This document shows positions 52,031 to 61,265 of a stretch of 64,000 nucleotides of DNA, piece after piece. The translations under genes and the position numbers were made by a program. The stretch covers positions 61,656 to 125,655 of the forward strand of contig NZ_LVEJ01000021.1 of assembly GCF_001648775.1 (NCBI RefSeq), given 5' to 3'. Source of the stretch: Pseudomonas fluorescens. GTDB lineage: Bacteria > Pseudomonadota > Gammaproteobacteria > Pseudomonadales > Pseudomonadaceae. The stretch's first letter is position 1; each line of letters begins with the position of its first letter. The notes below the pieces were generated by a model, which was given only the letters and a program-made list of their open reading frames with translations, was not told where the DNA came from and searched no databases.

Positions 52031-52963
52031 TTAAACCCGTGCTTCGACGGTCACCCAGTAACGAGTAAAACGCCTCACTTTCACCGGCAAACTGATTTCC
52101 AGCAGATCGAGAATGCGCTCGCTGTCGTCCAGTGGATACGTCCCGGAGATGAGCAGATCGGCGACTTTCTTGTCGCAATTGAGCTGGCCGCGACGGTAGC
52201 GGCCGAGTTCATCGAGGAAGTCGCCGAGGCGCATGTGCGCTGCTACCAGCATGCCGTCGGCCCAGGCGCCGCTGTTGGCGTCCAGCGGTTTGGCGGTGCT
52301 AACGGATGTCGAAGTGAAACTCAGTTGGCGAGCGAGCGGCAGCCAGATCGGTGCCCGCCCCGTGCCGCTCAGTTCGACGCGCCCCTCAAACAGCGCCACC
52401 TGCGTGCGGTCGGCAAACTGCCGGACGTTGAGGCGCGCGCCTTGGCTTTTCAGTGTGCCTTGGGCCGTTCGCACTTCGAACGATTGCGCGGCGGTCAGAA
52501 GAATTTCGCCTTCGAGCAAACGGATCAGTCGCGCCGAAGGGTCGACATCCGCAGCGCTGGCCGTGTTGAGTTGCAACTGATCGCCGGCACCGAGCGCGAC
52601 CTTGCGCCGTTGCCCGATCGGGCTGCGGTAGTCGGCGAACAGCGACGGCAACGGCGTGTGTTCGCGCATGCCCCAGGTCAGCGCCGAACCGGCGCCAAGC
52701 ATCAGCAGCAGTTTCAATGCCTGACGACGGCTGCCGGACTTCGGCCCGTTCAACGCCGCATGCGCCAGCGGCGAAGACACACCGCGCAATCGCTGGTTGA
52801 CCCGCTGAATGTGCTCCCACGCCCGCCGGTGTTCGCTGTGCGCGTCCAGCCATTGTTGCCAGGCCAGTTGCTGACGCGGGTTGAGCGTGCCCTGTTGCAT
52901 TTCCAGCAACCAGTGCACCGCTTGTTCGGCGACCTGCGAGGAGAAATCCGGGGTGCGGTTCAT
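52031..52963 (-). CDS. fecR: Anti-sigma regulator FecR
   Basis: Single-pass inner-membrane protein of 310 residues that passes the FecA signal to FecI. It has an N-terminal cytoplasmic DUF4880-like part (EQAVHWLLEMQQG, then WQQWLDAHSEHRRAWEHI), one membrane segment near 81-98 (LKLLLMLGAGSALTWGM) and a periplasmic FecR domain (about 110-230). It overlaps fecI by four bases (ATGA). Confidence 0.93.
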   Translation of the reverse strand: MNRTPDFSSQVAEQAVHWLLEMQQGTLNPRQQLAWQQWLDAHSEHRRAWEHIQRVNQRLRGVSSPLAHAALNGPKSGSRRQALKLLLMLGAGSALTWGMREHTPLPSLFADYRSPIGQRRKVALGAGDQLQLNTASAADVDPSARLIRLLEGEILLTAAQSFEVRTAQGTLKSQGARLNVRQFADRTQVALFEGRVELSGTGRAPIWLPLARQLSFTSTSVSTAKPLDANSGAWADGMLVAAHMRLGDFLDELGRYRRGQLNCDKKVADLLISGTYPLDDSERILDLLEISLPVKVRRFTRYWVTVEARV

Positions 52964-53472
52964 AGGGCGAAATAGCAGCGCATCGCCGCTTTGTTCAGAT
53001 GCCGTTTGACCGTGGCCACGGAGATGTCGAGTTCAGCGGCAATCTGTGGATACGTCAGGCCATCGACCTGTGCCAACAGAAAGGCGCGTTTGACCACACG
53101 CGGCAAACCATCGAGCAACTGATCGAGTTCCATCAGGGTCTGCAGGATGATGGCTTTCTGTTCTTCCGACGGCGCGACCATCTCCGGCATCTGCGCCAAG
53201 GTGTCGAGGTAGGCGCGTTCCAGATCCTGACGGCGGTAATGATTGAACAAAACCCGCTTGGCCAGCGTCGTCAGAAAGGCGCGCGGCTCGATGATCACCG
53301 GCGGTTCGCGCGCAGTGAGCACCTTGATGAACGTGTCCTGGGCCAGATCCGCCGCGCTGTCCGGGCAGCCGAGTTTGCGCCGCAGCCAGCCGGTCAGCCA
53401 ACTGTGGTGGGCCTGATAGAGCGATTCGACGGGGTGGGCGGACGGCAACGGGATGACTCCGGGCGCTTTCAT
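52960..53472 (-). CDS. fecI: ECF sigma factor FecI
   Basis: Extracytoplasmic sigma factor of 170 residues. Region 2 is DLAQDTFIKVLTAREP with the helix FLTTLAKRVLFNHYRRQ, and region 4 is LPRVVKRAFLLAQVDGLTYPQIAAELDISVATVKRHL. ATG 53472 starts MKAPGVIPLP; the longer reading enters the Fur-like site. It is first in fecI-fecR-fecA and should direct transcription of fecA. Confidence 0.93.
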   Translation of the reverse strand: MKAPGVIPLPSAHPVESLYQAHHSWLTGWLRRKLGCPDSAADLAQDTFIKVLTAREPPVIIEPRAFLTTLAKRVLFNHYRRQDLERAYLDTLAQMPEMVAPSEEQKAIILQTLMELDQLLDGLPRVVKRAFLLAQVDGLTYPQIAAELDISVATVKRHLNKAAMRCYFAL

Positions 53473-53562
53473 GACGCGGTAGAGAATATGCGTTAGAGAA
53501 CAAGAACTGTTCGCATTGTAGGCGGCGAAGACCTCAGCCGGCAATCAGATGCTTTTGCGTAT

Positions 53563-53581
53563 GAGAATATTTATCATTAAT
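53563..53581. promoter_or_regulatory. Fur-like box between the two iron loci
   Basis: The minus strand reads ATTAATGATAAATATTCTC, matching 14 of 19 positions of the Fur consensus by my count. It lies 91 bases from fecI and 59 bases from the plus-strand operon, so it can serve both. Confidence 0.7.
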
Positions 53582-53639
53582 ATTGCTCGTCTGTAGGTTC
53601 GGCTTGTCGGCCGGCCGTTTTTCGTTTCAGGGTCGAAAC

Positions 53640-53945
53640 ATGAAAGGCAAACTCGCCACACTTCCCATGTCCTATCGCCTGGCCGTCACCTCACGGGTAC
53701 TGGCTGCGGTGTTTGGCGGCTATCTGGTCGCGGCGCTGGCCAGTGTCACGCTGACACTGTGGCTGCCGTTGAGCCGTGCCGAAGCGGTGGTGACCGGCAT
53801 GACCATTTCGTTTCTGGTCTATCTGGTGGCCGTGCTCTGGTGCTTTGCCTGCCGCACCGCGTGGTCGGCGTGGGTTGGTTTGCTGGTGCCGAGTGTGATT
53901 CTGGCAACGATCTCTGGCGCGGCACGCGGATTGGGTCTGGCATGA
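53640..53945 (+). CDS. DUF3649 membrane protein
   Basis: A 101-residue protein with three membrane segments (about 18-42, 47-70 and 76-95), of the DUF3649 family often found with iron receptors. ATG 53640 is used because the longer form has no ribosome site and lies close to the Fur-like box. Its stop overlaps the next ATG by four bases. It is the first gene of the iron operon; the role is unknown. Confidence 0.85.
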   Translation: MKGKLATLPMSYRLAVTSRVLAAVFGGYLVAALASVTLTLWLPLSRAEAVVTGMTISFLVYLVAVLWCFACRTAWSAWVGLLVPSVILATISGAARGLGLA

Positions 53946-55528
53946 AAGAGGGCTTTCGTCAGGCGATGGCCTGGCTGCACACCTGGACCGGACTGGTGTT
54001 CGGCTGGCTGCTGTTCGCGATTTTTCTGACCGGGACGCTGGCGTACTTCAATGACGAAACCACGCACTGGATGCAGCCGGAAATACCTTCGCGCCCGTTA
54101 AATCCCGAAGCGAGCCTGACCCTGGCGCAGGATTATCTGCAACAACATGCCGCCGGCGCCTCGCGCTGGCTGATCGACTTGCCCGACGCCCGCGACCCCG
54201 GGCTGACTGTGCGCTGGCAGCAGGTGCCCGGCAACCCCGGTGAGCGTGGACGCTTCGAATCGAAAACCCTCGATGCGCAAACCGGCGCCGAAGTGCAGGG
54301 CCGCGACAGCATGGGCGGCGAGTTCTTTTACCGTTTCCACTTCCAGTTGCAAATGCCCTATCCGTGGGGCCGCTGGCTGGCGACCATTGCCGCGATGGTG
54401 ATGTTCGTTGCGCTGATCACCGGGATCATCACCCATAAGAAAATCTTCAAGGACTTCTTCACCTTCCGCCCGCGCAAGGGCCAGCGTTCCTGGCTCGACG
54501 GGCATAACGCGGTGGGAGTGCTGGTGCTGCCGTTTCACCTGATGATCACCTACAGCAGCCTGGTGATTTTCATGTCGATGGTCATGCCGGCGAGCATCGT
54601 CGCGTCGTACGGCAGTGACGTGAGCAAGTTTTATGACGACGTTTTCCCGGCCTCGAAAATGCCGGAACGCGCCAATGTCGCTGCACCGATGGCGGCCATG
54701 GCGCCGCTGTTGGCCAAGGCCAGCGAACAATGGTCGGGCGGCCACACCGCGCGCCTGTCGGTGAGCAATCCGGGCGATGCCAACGCCACGGTGGTGCTGT
54801 CGCGGGCTGGCGATCGTGTGGTGCATGATTTCGGCAGCGCCGTGACGTTCGACGGCGTGACCGGACACATGCTCTCGAGCACCGCGGATCAGCCGATGGC
54901 CATGGCGGTCGGCGGCGCGTTCTACGGCTTGCACATGGGCCACTTTACCGGCCCGGTGTTGCGTTGGCTGTACTTCATCTGCGGTCTGGCCGGCACCGCG
55001 ATGATCGGCACCGGGCTGGTGATCTGGCTCGGCAAACGTCAACTCAAACACGCCAAGAGTGGCGTGATGCCGTTCGAGTTGCGCCTGGTTGAGGTGTTGA
55101 ACATCGCCAGCATGGCCGGGCTGGTGACGGCGGTGGCGGTGTTTTTCCTGGGCAATCGTCTGTTGCCGGTGAATCTGGCCGGGCGTGCGGACTGGGAGGT
55201 GAATGCGTTCTTTATCGCCTGGGGCTTGAGTGTCGTGCACGCCTTGTTGCGGCCGGGGCGCAAAGCCTGGGTCGAACAGCTTGTACTCGGTGGCGTGCTG
55301 TTTATGTCGGTGCCGCTGATCAATGCCCTGACCACACCGTGGAACCTCGGCGCGACCCTGACACAGGGCGACTGGACGCTCGCCGGTTTCGACCTCACCT
55401 GCTTGGCAACAGGTTTATTTCTCTCCTGGGCCGCCTGGAAAATGCAGCGCGCCGGCAACACCGTCAAGGGCACAAAACTGCGTCGCGAAAAGCCCCGGCC
55501 GATCACCCTTGAACAAGGGGCGAACTGA
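53942..55528 (+). CDS. PepSY-domain inner-membrane protein, PiuB-like
   Basis: A 528-residue membrane protein of the PepSY-TM family (PiuB/FpvG-like), thought to reduce or release iron from siderophores in the periplasm. It starts MKEGFRQAMAWLHTWTGLVFGWLLF, with the family WLHTWTGL motif. Further membrane helices are near 160-180, 205-230, 350-375, 400-425, 435-455 and 475-500. Histidines in helices may hold heme. It overlaps the genes on both sides, by four bases and by one base. Confidence 0.88.
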   Translation: MKEGFRQAMAWLHTWTGLVFGWLLFAIFLTGTLAYFNDETTHWMQPEIPSRPLNPEASLTLAQDYLQQHAAGASRWLIDLPDARDPGLTVRWQQVPGNPGERGRFESKTLDAQTGAEVQGRDSMGGEFFYRFHFQLQMPYPWGRWLATIAAMVMFVALITGIITHKKIFKDFFTFRPRKGQRSWLDGHNAVGVLVLPFHLMITYSSLVIFMSMVMPASIVASYGSDVSKFYDDVFPASKMPERANVAAPMAAMAPLLAKASEQWSGGHTARLSVSNPGDANATVVLSRAGDRVVHDFGSAVTFDGVTGHMLSSTADQPMAMAVGGAFYGLHMGHFTGPVLRWLYFICGLAGTAMIGTGLVIWLGKRQLKHAKSGVMPFELRLVEVLNIASMAGLVTAVAVFFLGNRLLPVNLAGRADWEVNAFFIAWGLSVVHALLRPGRKAWVEQLVLGGVLFMSVPLINALTTPWNLGATLTQGDWTLAGFDLTCLATGLFLSWAAWKMQRAGNTVKGTKLRREKPRPITLEQGAN

Positions 55529-55854
55529 TGCTTTTACCTTTGCTGCTGACCTACGCCGGATTCACCGCGTTGTGCCTGTCGATGCCTCGCCACCACGATG
55601 AACTGCTCGGCCATAAGCCTTCGCCTCGACGCCGTCAGGGCTTGATATTGGGGGGCTGGTTGCTGCTGGGTTTGTCGCTGTGGGCGGCGGTGACCTCCAA
55701 CGGCTGGAGTTTCGGCCTGGTCGACTGGTTCGCTGTGCTGATGCTCAGTGCGTTGGCGTTGGTGTTATTGCTGCCGTATCGACCGCGATTTGCGTTGGCG
55801 TTGGCCGGAGTCAGCCTGTTGGCCAGCCCGGTCGCGGCCTGGGCGCAGTGCTGA
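55528..55854 (+). CDS. DUF3325 membrane protein
   Basis: A 108-residue DUF3325 protein with three to four hydrophobic segments (about 1-18, 40-58, 65-85 and 88-105) and a basic loop SPRRRQG. It starts on the last base of the PepSY stop (TGATG). DUF3649, PepSY and DUF3325 are a recurring trio in Pseudomonas iron loci. The function is unknown. Confidence 0.85.
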   Translation: MLLPLLLTYAGFTALCLSMPRHHDELLGHKPSPRRRQGLILGGWLLLGLSLWAAVTSNGWSFGLVDWFAVLMLSALALVLLLPYRPRFALALAGVSLLASPVAAWAQC

Positions 55855-55855
55855 A

Positions 55856-56422
55856 GTGCTGATCGGCGTGCCACCGGAATCGCGCGACGACGAGCCGCGT
55901 GGCGCGCGTGCGCATTTTCTTCAGGTGTTTCTCTCGCAACGTTCGCAAATGGAAGCGCTGGTGAACCGGCGCGTCGGTTGCCGGGCGACGGCGGCCGATC
56001 TGGTTCAGGACCTGTTTTTGCGTTTCTGGCGGCGGCCGTTGGTACAGGTCGAAGAGCTCAGTACCTACCTGTTGCGTTGCGCCGGCAACATTGCCATCGA
56101 CCATTTGCGCAGCGAAGGCACGCGCACGCGCGTCAACGAAGGCTGGCAACCGGACGAACCGGACAGCCACGGCAGCGAACCGCAAGCCGCCCTTGAAGCC
56201 GGCAACGATCTGCGCCATGTCGAAGCGGCGTTGCGCGCCTTGCCCGAGCGCACCCGGCAGATTTTTTTGCTCAATCGCATCCACGGCCGCAAGTACGCGG
56301 AAATCGCCAAGGCCATGGGCTTGTCCCAAAGTGCCGTGGAAAAACATATGATGCGCGCCCTCGAGGCCTGCAAGGCCAGCCTGCGCGAACCCGCGCCACG
56401 CCTGCCAGGGAAAGCACCGTGA
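55856..56422 (+). CDS. FecI-like ECF sigma factor (FiuI-like)
   Basis: ECF sigma factor of about 188 residues. Region 2 is AADLVQDLFLRFWRRPLVQVEELSTYLLRCAGNIAIDHLRS and region 4 is LPERTRQIFLLNRIHGRKYAEIAKAMGLSQSAVEKHM. The start is unclear: GTG 55856 sits just after the DUF3325 stop and GTG 55868 is an alternative; neither has a strong ribosome site, so translation may be coupled. It overlaps the anti-sigma gene by four bases (GTGA). Confidence 0.88.
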   Translation: MLIGVPPESRDDEPRGARAHFLQVFLSQRSQMEALVNRRVGCRATAADLVQDLFLRFWRRPLVQVEELSTYLLRCAGNIAIDHLRSEGTRTRVNEGWQPDEPDSHGSEPQAALEAGNDLRHVEAALRALPERTRQIFLLNRIHGRKYAEIAKAMGLSQSAVEKHMMRALEACKASLREPAPRLPGKAP

Positions 56423-57408
56423 ACCGATCCGAATCCGTCACCCCGACGCTTGCTCAGGAGCAGGAGGCTTTTGCCTGGCTGAGCCTGTTGCATGATCGCC
56501 CCAGCGCGGGCGATCAACTGACGTTCAGCCGTTGGCTGCACGCCGATCCGGCGCACGCCGAAGCTTATGCACAGGCTCAGGTGGTCTGGGAATTGAGTGA
56601 AAGCCCGGCGCGAACACTGGCTGCAGAAGAGGCTTTTGCCTTGCAGGGTTATCTCAATGCAATGGATCGTCCACGGCGTTCTCCGTTTGTGCGTTGGTCG
56701 GGCGCGCTGGCGATGGCCGCGTGTCTGCTGTTGATGGTCAGCCTCGGCACGGGTTGGCAGCCGCAGCGCTGGATCGATGATCTGGGCGCGGATTACGTTT
56801 CTGCACCGGGTGAAATTCGCACCGTGACCCTGGCCGATCAATCGCAAGTCACGCTGGATGCTGACAGCGCAATTGCCGTGGATTTCAGTCAGGGCGAACG
56901 ACACGTGCAGTTGCGTCGTGGCGCCGGTTTTTTCAGCGTCACCCACACCGGCGATCCGTTTGTGGTCGCGGCCGAGCAGGGCGAGGCGCGGGTGCTCGGC
57001 ACGCAATTCGAAGTGCGACTGCAATCGCAGGGCGCGCAGGTGACGGTGTTGTCCGGGCGCGTCGGCGTGACCGCCAATCGTGGTGGCGAACAGCAGATTC
57101 TCACCGCCGGCCAGCAGGTTGCTTACGCGCAAGGCACGGCAGAAAAGCTGCACGCGGCGGACGCTGAGGCACAGTTGGCCTGGCGTCAGGGCTGGCTGAC
57201 TTATTACAAGTCGACGCTGGCTGATGTGGTGCAGGATCTGCGGCGCTATTACCCGGGGCGGATTGTGCTGCTCAACGATGAGCTGGCGGCACGCAAGGTC
57301 AGTGGCAGTTTTCCGAGCAAGGATCCGCAAGCGGTGTTGAGTTCGCTGCAAGGGGTGTTGGGGTTTGAGCAGCATCAGGTGTTGGGGCATTTGATTATTT
57401 TGCGTTGA
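56419..57408 (+). CDS. FecR-like anti-sigma regulator (FiuR-like)
   Basis: A 329-residue membrane anti-sigma factor. It has an N-terminal cytoplasmic domain (FAWLSLLHDRPSAGDQLTFSRWLHADPAHAEAYAQ), a membrane segment near 96-113 (ALAMAACLLLMVSLGTG) and a FecR domain (about 130-225; YVSAPGEIRTVTLADQSQVTLDADSA). A C-terminal STN-like region (about 245-329) follows. GTG start, coupled to the sigma gene. It should relay the signal of the next receptor gene. Confidence 0.9.
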   Translation: MNRSESVTPTLAQEQEAFAWLSLLHDRPSAGDQLTFSRWLHADPAHAEAYAQAQVVWELSESPARTLAAEEAFALQGYLNAMDRPRRSPFVRWSGALAMAACLLLMVSLGTGWQPQRWIDDLGADYVSAPGEIRTVTLADQSQVTLDADSAIAVDFSQGERHVQLRRGAGFFSVTHTGDPFVVAAEQGEARVLGTQFEVRLQSQGAQVTVLSGRVGVTANRGGEQQILTAGQQVAYAQGTAEKLHAADAEAQLAWRQGWLTYYKSTLADVVQDLRRYYPGRIVLLNDELAARKVSGSFPSKDPQAVLSSLQGVLGFEQHQVLGHLIILR

Positions 57409-57419
57409 TGCCACAGGCC

Positions 57420-57490
57420 TCTTCGCGAGCAAGCTCGCTCCCACATTTTGAAATGCGGTCTCCTGTGGGAGCGAGCTTGCTCGCGAAGGC
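57420..57490. repeat. REP doublet, TTG variant
   Basis: TTCGCGAGCAAGCTCGCTCC at 57422 and its inverted copy at 57462-57488, in the gap between the FecR-like gene and its receptor. Confidence 0.9.
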
Positions 57491-57620
57491 GTGGGCCCGG
57501 ACCACACACTTGCAAAAATATTTTCAGATTTGTGGTGAGGTAAACCCGAGCCCCATCCGTGTAGTGACTGAAACTGCGAGTCATTCGCATCCGTTGCGGT
57601 TCTACACAGGTCATTGAGCA

Positions 57621-60050
57621 ATGAAGTCCAGGGCAAAATCGGGTTCGGTCAAACAGTGGTTAGGCGTTTCGGCATTGAGTTTTTCGGCGTTGGCGCTGTT
57701 GCCGCTGAGCGTCGCGCTCGGCGCTGAAACCGTCAGCAGCCCGGCGCAACAGCAGTTCAATTTCGCCTTGGCCGCCAAACCGCTGCCGCAAGCCCTGAGT
57801 GACTTCAGTCGCGTCACCGGGCAAAGCGTGGTCTACACCGATGAAGCGCCGTACGGGCTCAACGCCCCAGCCGTGACCGGCCAAATGAGCGCTGAACAAG
57901 CACTGCAACGGCTGCTCACCGGTTCCGGTTTGAGCTTTCGTCGTACCGACAGCCACACCCTGGCGCTGGAACCGCAGCCTACCGCTGGTGCGCTGAACCT
58001 CGGCGCCACCACCATCACCTCGCTGCGCGACCAGTCGCTGAGCTACCAGCCGCCGGAAACCAGTTCGGTGATGCGCTCTTCGGCCTCGCTTCAGGAAACC
58101 CCGCAGACCGTCAACGTCATCCCGGCGCAGGTTATCCGCGATCAGGCGCCGCGCAATCTTGATGACGCCCTGGCCAACGTCAGCGGCATCACCCAGGGCA
58201 ACACTTTGGGCAGCACTCAGGACTCGGTGATGACCCGCGGTTTCGGTGACAACCGCAACGGCTCGATCATGCGCGACGGCATGCCGATCGTGCAGGGTCG
58301 CGGCATGAACGCGACGGTTGATCGCGTCGAAGTGCTCAAAGGTCCGGCCTCTTTGCTCTACGGCATTCAAGACCCGGGCGGCGTGGTCAACATGGTCAGC
58401 AAGAAGCCGGAACTGACGCAATACAACGCGCTGACCTTGCGCGGTTCGACCTATGGCGACGGCAAGAACGGCAGCGGCGGCACCCTCGACAGCACCGGCC
58501 CGTTGGGCGATTCCGGGCTGGCCTATCGCATGGTCCTCGATCACGAAGACGAAGATTACTGGCGCAACTTCGGCACCCACCGCGAAACCCTGATCGCGCC
58601 GTCGCTGGCCTGGTTCGGCGAAAGCACCCAGCTGTTGTTCGCCTATGAACACCGCGAATTTCTCACGCCGTTCGACCGTGGCACGCTGATCGATCCGCGC
58701 ACCAATCACCCGCTGGACATCTCGCGCAAACAGCGTCTGGACGAGCCGTTCAACAACATGGAAGGCCGCTCGGACCTGTATCACTTCGAAGCCGATCACG
58801 AGCTCAACGACGACTGGAAAGCGCACTTCGGCTACAGCTGGAACCGCGAAACCTACGACGCCAGCCAGGTCCGTGTCACCGCCATCGACACCAAAAAAGG
58901 CACACTGACCCGCAGCATGGACGGCACGCAGAACGCGATCAGCACCGACCGTTTCACCACCGCCAGTCTCGAAGGCAAGGTCAACGTGCTGGGCATGCAG
59001 CATGACCTCGTTTTCGGCGTTGATGACGAGTACCGCAAGATCTACCGCGCCGACCTGATCCGGCAGAAAAGCCTGACCACCTTCAGCTACCTCAATCCGG
59101 TGTATGGCCGCGAAGTCGCCGGCACCACGGTCAGCGCTCCCGACAGTGCACAGACCGATGAACTGCGCAGCGATTCGGTGTTCATGCAGGACTCGATTCA
59201 CCTCAACGACCAGTGGATTCTGGTCGCCGGCGGGCGCTTCCAGGAGTACGACCAGTACGCCGGCAAAGGCGTGCCGTTCAAAGCCAACACCGACAGCAAC
59301 GGGCAGAAGTTCGTCCCGCGCGCCGGTCTGGTGTATCGCTACACCGACGCCTTGTCGTTCTACGGCAGCTACACCGAATCGTTCAAACCCAACTCGACCA
59401 TCGCCCCGCTGAGCGGCAGCAGCACCGTGCTCGACGGCAGCATCGCCCCGGAAGAAGCCAAGTCGTGGGAACTGGGTGCGCGCCTCGACATGCCGGGGCG
59501 TGTCACCGGCAACATCGCGTTGTTCGACATCAAGAAACGCAACGTGCTGGTGGCCAACTCTGAAGGCCCGACGACGATTTACAGCGCCGCCGGTGAGGTG
59601 CGCTCGCGCGGTTTGGAGATGGACCTGACCGGTCAGTTGAGCGACCACTGGAGCATGATCGGCAGCTACGCCTACACCGATGCCGAAGTGACCGAAGACC
59701 CGGACTACAAGGGCAAGCGTCTGCAAAACGTGGCGAAGAATTCCGGTTCGTTGTCGGCGGTGTATGACTTCGGCAGTGTGATCGGTGGTGATCAATTGCG
59801 CGTTGGTGCGGGTGCGCGTTATGTCGGCGAGCGCGCGGGGAACGCGGTGAATGATTTTGATCTGCCGAGCTATACCGTGGCGGACGCGTTTGCCACTTAC
59901 GACACCAAGGTTGAAGGGCAGAAAATCAAGTTTCAGCTGAATGTGAAGAACCTGTTTGACCGTACGTACTACACCTCGGCGGCGAGCCGGTTCTTTGTGT
60001 CGATGGGGGATGCGCGGCAGGTGTCGCTGTCCAGTACTCTGGAGTTTTAA
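57621..60050 (+). CDS. TonB-dependent siderophore receptor with signalling domain (FiuA-like)
   Basis: Outer-membrane receptor of 809 residues with signal peptide (about 1-35, ALGA), STN domain (about 47-120) and plug (about 150-265). The plug contains SLQETPQTVNVIPAQVIRDQ and VEVLKGPASLLYGIQDPGGVVN. The barrel ends in SSTLEF. Order and sequence recall the fiuI-fiuR-fiuA ferrichrome system of P. aeruginosa, so a hydroxamate siderophore is the best guess; FoxA-like ferrioxamine uptake is an alternative. A REP doublet separates it from the anti-sigma gene, so it may have its own sigma-dependent promoter. Confidence 0.88.
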   Translation: MKSRAKSGSVKQWLGVSALSFSALALLPLSVALGAETVSSPAQQQFNFALAAKPLPQALSDFSRVTGQSVVYTDEAPYGLNAPAVTGQMSAEQALQRLLTGSGLSFRRTDSHTLALEPQPTAGALNLGATTITSLRDQSLSYQPPETSSVMRSSASLQETPQTVNVIPAQVIRDQAPRNLDDALANVSGITQGNTLGSTQDSVMTRGFGDNRNGSIMRDGMPIVQGRGMNATVDRVEVLKGPASLLYGIQDPGGVVNMVSKKPELTQYNALTLRGSTYGDGKNGSGGTLDSTGPLGDSGLAYRMVLDHEDEDYWRNFGTHRETLIAPSLAWFGESTQLLFAYEHREFLTPFDRGTLIDPRTNHPLDISRKQRLDEPFNNMEGRSDLYHFEADHELNDDWKAHFGYSWNRETYDASQVRVTAIDTKKGTLTRSMDGTQNAISTDRFTTASLEGKVNVLGMQHDLVFGVDDEYRKIYRADLIRQKSLTTFSYLNPVYGREVAGTTVSAPDSAQTDELRSDSVFMQDSIHLNDQWILVAGGRFQEYDQYAGKGVPFKANTDSNGQKFVPRAGLVYRYTDALSFYGSYTESFKPNSTIAPLSGSSTVLDGSIAPEEAKSWELGARLDMPGRVTGNIALFDIKKRNVLVANSEGPTTIYSAAGEVRSRGLEMDLTGQLSDHWSMIGSYAYTDAEVTEDPDYKGKRLQNVAKNSGSLSAVYDFGSVIGGDQLRVGAGARYVGERAGNAVNDFDLPSYTVADAFATYDTKVEGQKIKFQLNVKNLFDRTYYTSAASRFFVSMGDARQVSLSSTLEF

Positions 60051-60064
60051 GACAAGATCAAATG

Positions 60065-60242
60065 CCCCTCACCCTAACCCTCTCCCGGAGGGAGAGGGGA
60101 CTGACCGTGGGATATTCCAGAGATACACCGACTTGAACGTGATGCCTTGAATCCATAATCGATTAGGTGTTTCAGGTCGATGTACAACGCCAGACAACTC
60201 GGTCGGCCCCCTCTCCCTCTGGGAGAGGGCTGGGGTGAGGGG
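60065..60242. repeat. Long palindromic repeat, single unit
   Basis: CCCCTCACCCTAACCCTCTC opens and GGGAGAGGGCTGGGGTGAGG closes the unit. The core is related to those at 48711 and 49387 (ACACCGACTTGAA, ATCGATTAGG, TTTCAGGTCGATGTA). It lies between the convergent receptor and AraC genes. Confidence 0.85.
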
Positions 60243-60250
60243 AGAAGGGC

Positions 60251-61126
60251 TCACCGCAAAAACGCCTGCCGATACTCCCCCGGCGTCCCCCCCAAAACCT
60301 GCTTGAACCGATTGGCGAAATGACTCGCGCTGGCAAACCCGCACGCCAGCGCAATCTCACCCAACGGCAATGCCGTCCCGCGCAACAACTCCCGCGCCCG
60401 GCTCAAGCGTCGCGCCAGCACGTATTGATGCGGCGGCAGGCCGAAACTTGTGCGGAACATCCGCGCGAAGTGGTATTCCGACAGCGCACACAATCCGGCC
60501 AACTGACCGAGGCTGATCGGCTCGGCCAACTGGCTGTCGATGAATTCCACCAGTTGCCGACGCTGATGCGGCGCCAGCCCGCCCTTCAAACGCAAGCCCT
60601 GACGCGCGCCGACCTGACTGAGCAAGGTATGGCTGATCAGTTCATGGGCCAGACTGCTGGTCAGCAAACGTTCGGCGGGTTCGTCCCAGTTCAGGGTCAG
60701 CAACTGCCGGAAGCGTTGCGCCTGTTGCGGGTCTTCGAGAAAGGTCTGCTCGCGCAGCTGCATTTCCCGCGGTTCGCGATCAAGCAACGTGACGCAACCG
60801 AGGGCGAATTGCTCGGCGCTGAAATACAGGTGCGCCAGACGGATATCGCCATTGATCACCCAGCCCGATTCATGATCGGCCGGCAGGATGCAGAGCTTGT
60901 CCGGCCCGCCCTTTTGATCGGGTTGATCGCGTCGGAACGTACCGGTGCCGCCGGCGATGTAGCAGGACAGGGTGTGGTGACTCGGCGCCTCGTACTCCTG
61001 GGCATCGTGGTGGTTGGTCCACAAAGCCGCAGACAAGCCGTCACCGAGCTCGGCGCTGTGCACCAGGCGTGCGTTCGGCGAGCTGTTCAGCGCTTGAAAG
61101 ACTTGCAGGGTATCGATGGCGGCCAT
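60251..61126 (-). CDS. AraC-family regulator
   Basis: A 291-residue AraC regulator: an N-terminal cupin-like effector part (about 30-150) and a C-terminal double helix-turn-helix (about 190-285; ISLGQLAGLCALSEYHFARMFRTSFGLPPHQYVLARRLSRA). The gene is divergent from an EamA-type exporter gene, 139 bases away, and probably controls it. The inducer is unknown. Confidence 0.88.
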   Translation of the reverse strand: MAAIDTLQVFQALNSSPNARLVHSAELGDGLSAALWTNHHDAQEYEAPSHHTLSCYIAGGTGTFRRDQPDQKGGPDKLCILPADHESGWVINGDIRLAHLYFSAEQFALGCVTLLDREPREMQLREQTFLEDPQQAQRFRQLLTLNWDEPAERLLTSSLAHELISHTLLSQVGARQGLRLKGGLAPHQRRQLVEFIDSQLAEPISLGQLAGLCALSEYHFARMFRTSFGLPPHQYVLARRLSRARELLRGTALPLGEIALACGFASASHFANRFKQVLGGTPGEYRQAFLR

Positions 61127-61265
61127 GATCGGTTCTCTTCAACGCCTTGCATCCTACTCCGTAGCCGTCGCGCTGCCAGCCTGTCGCCAGACAAAAGCGC
61201 AAGAATCTGCAAGCGCACAAGACGATTCCAGGCAGACACTCAAGGCCTATCAAGGAGTGTTTGCC

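Noticed and set aside
57660..59795. A 711-codon open frame on the minus strand
   Set aside because: Antisense shadow of the FiuA-like receptor gene.
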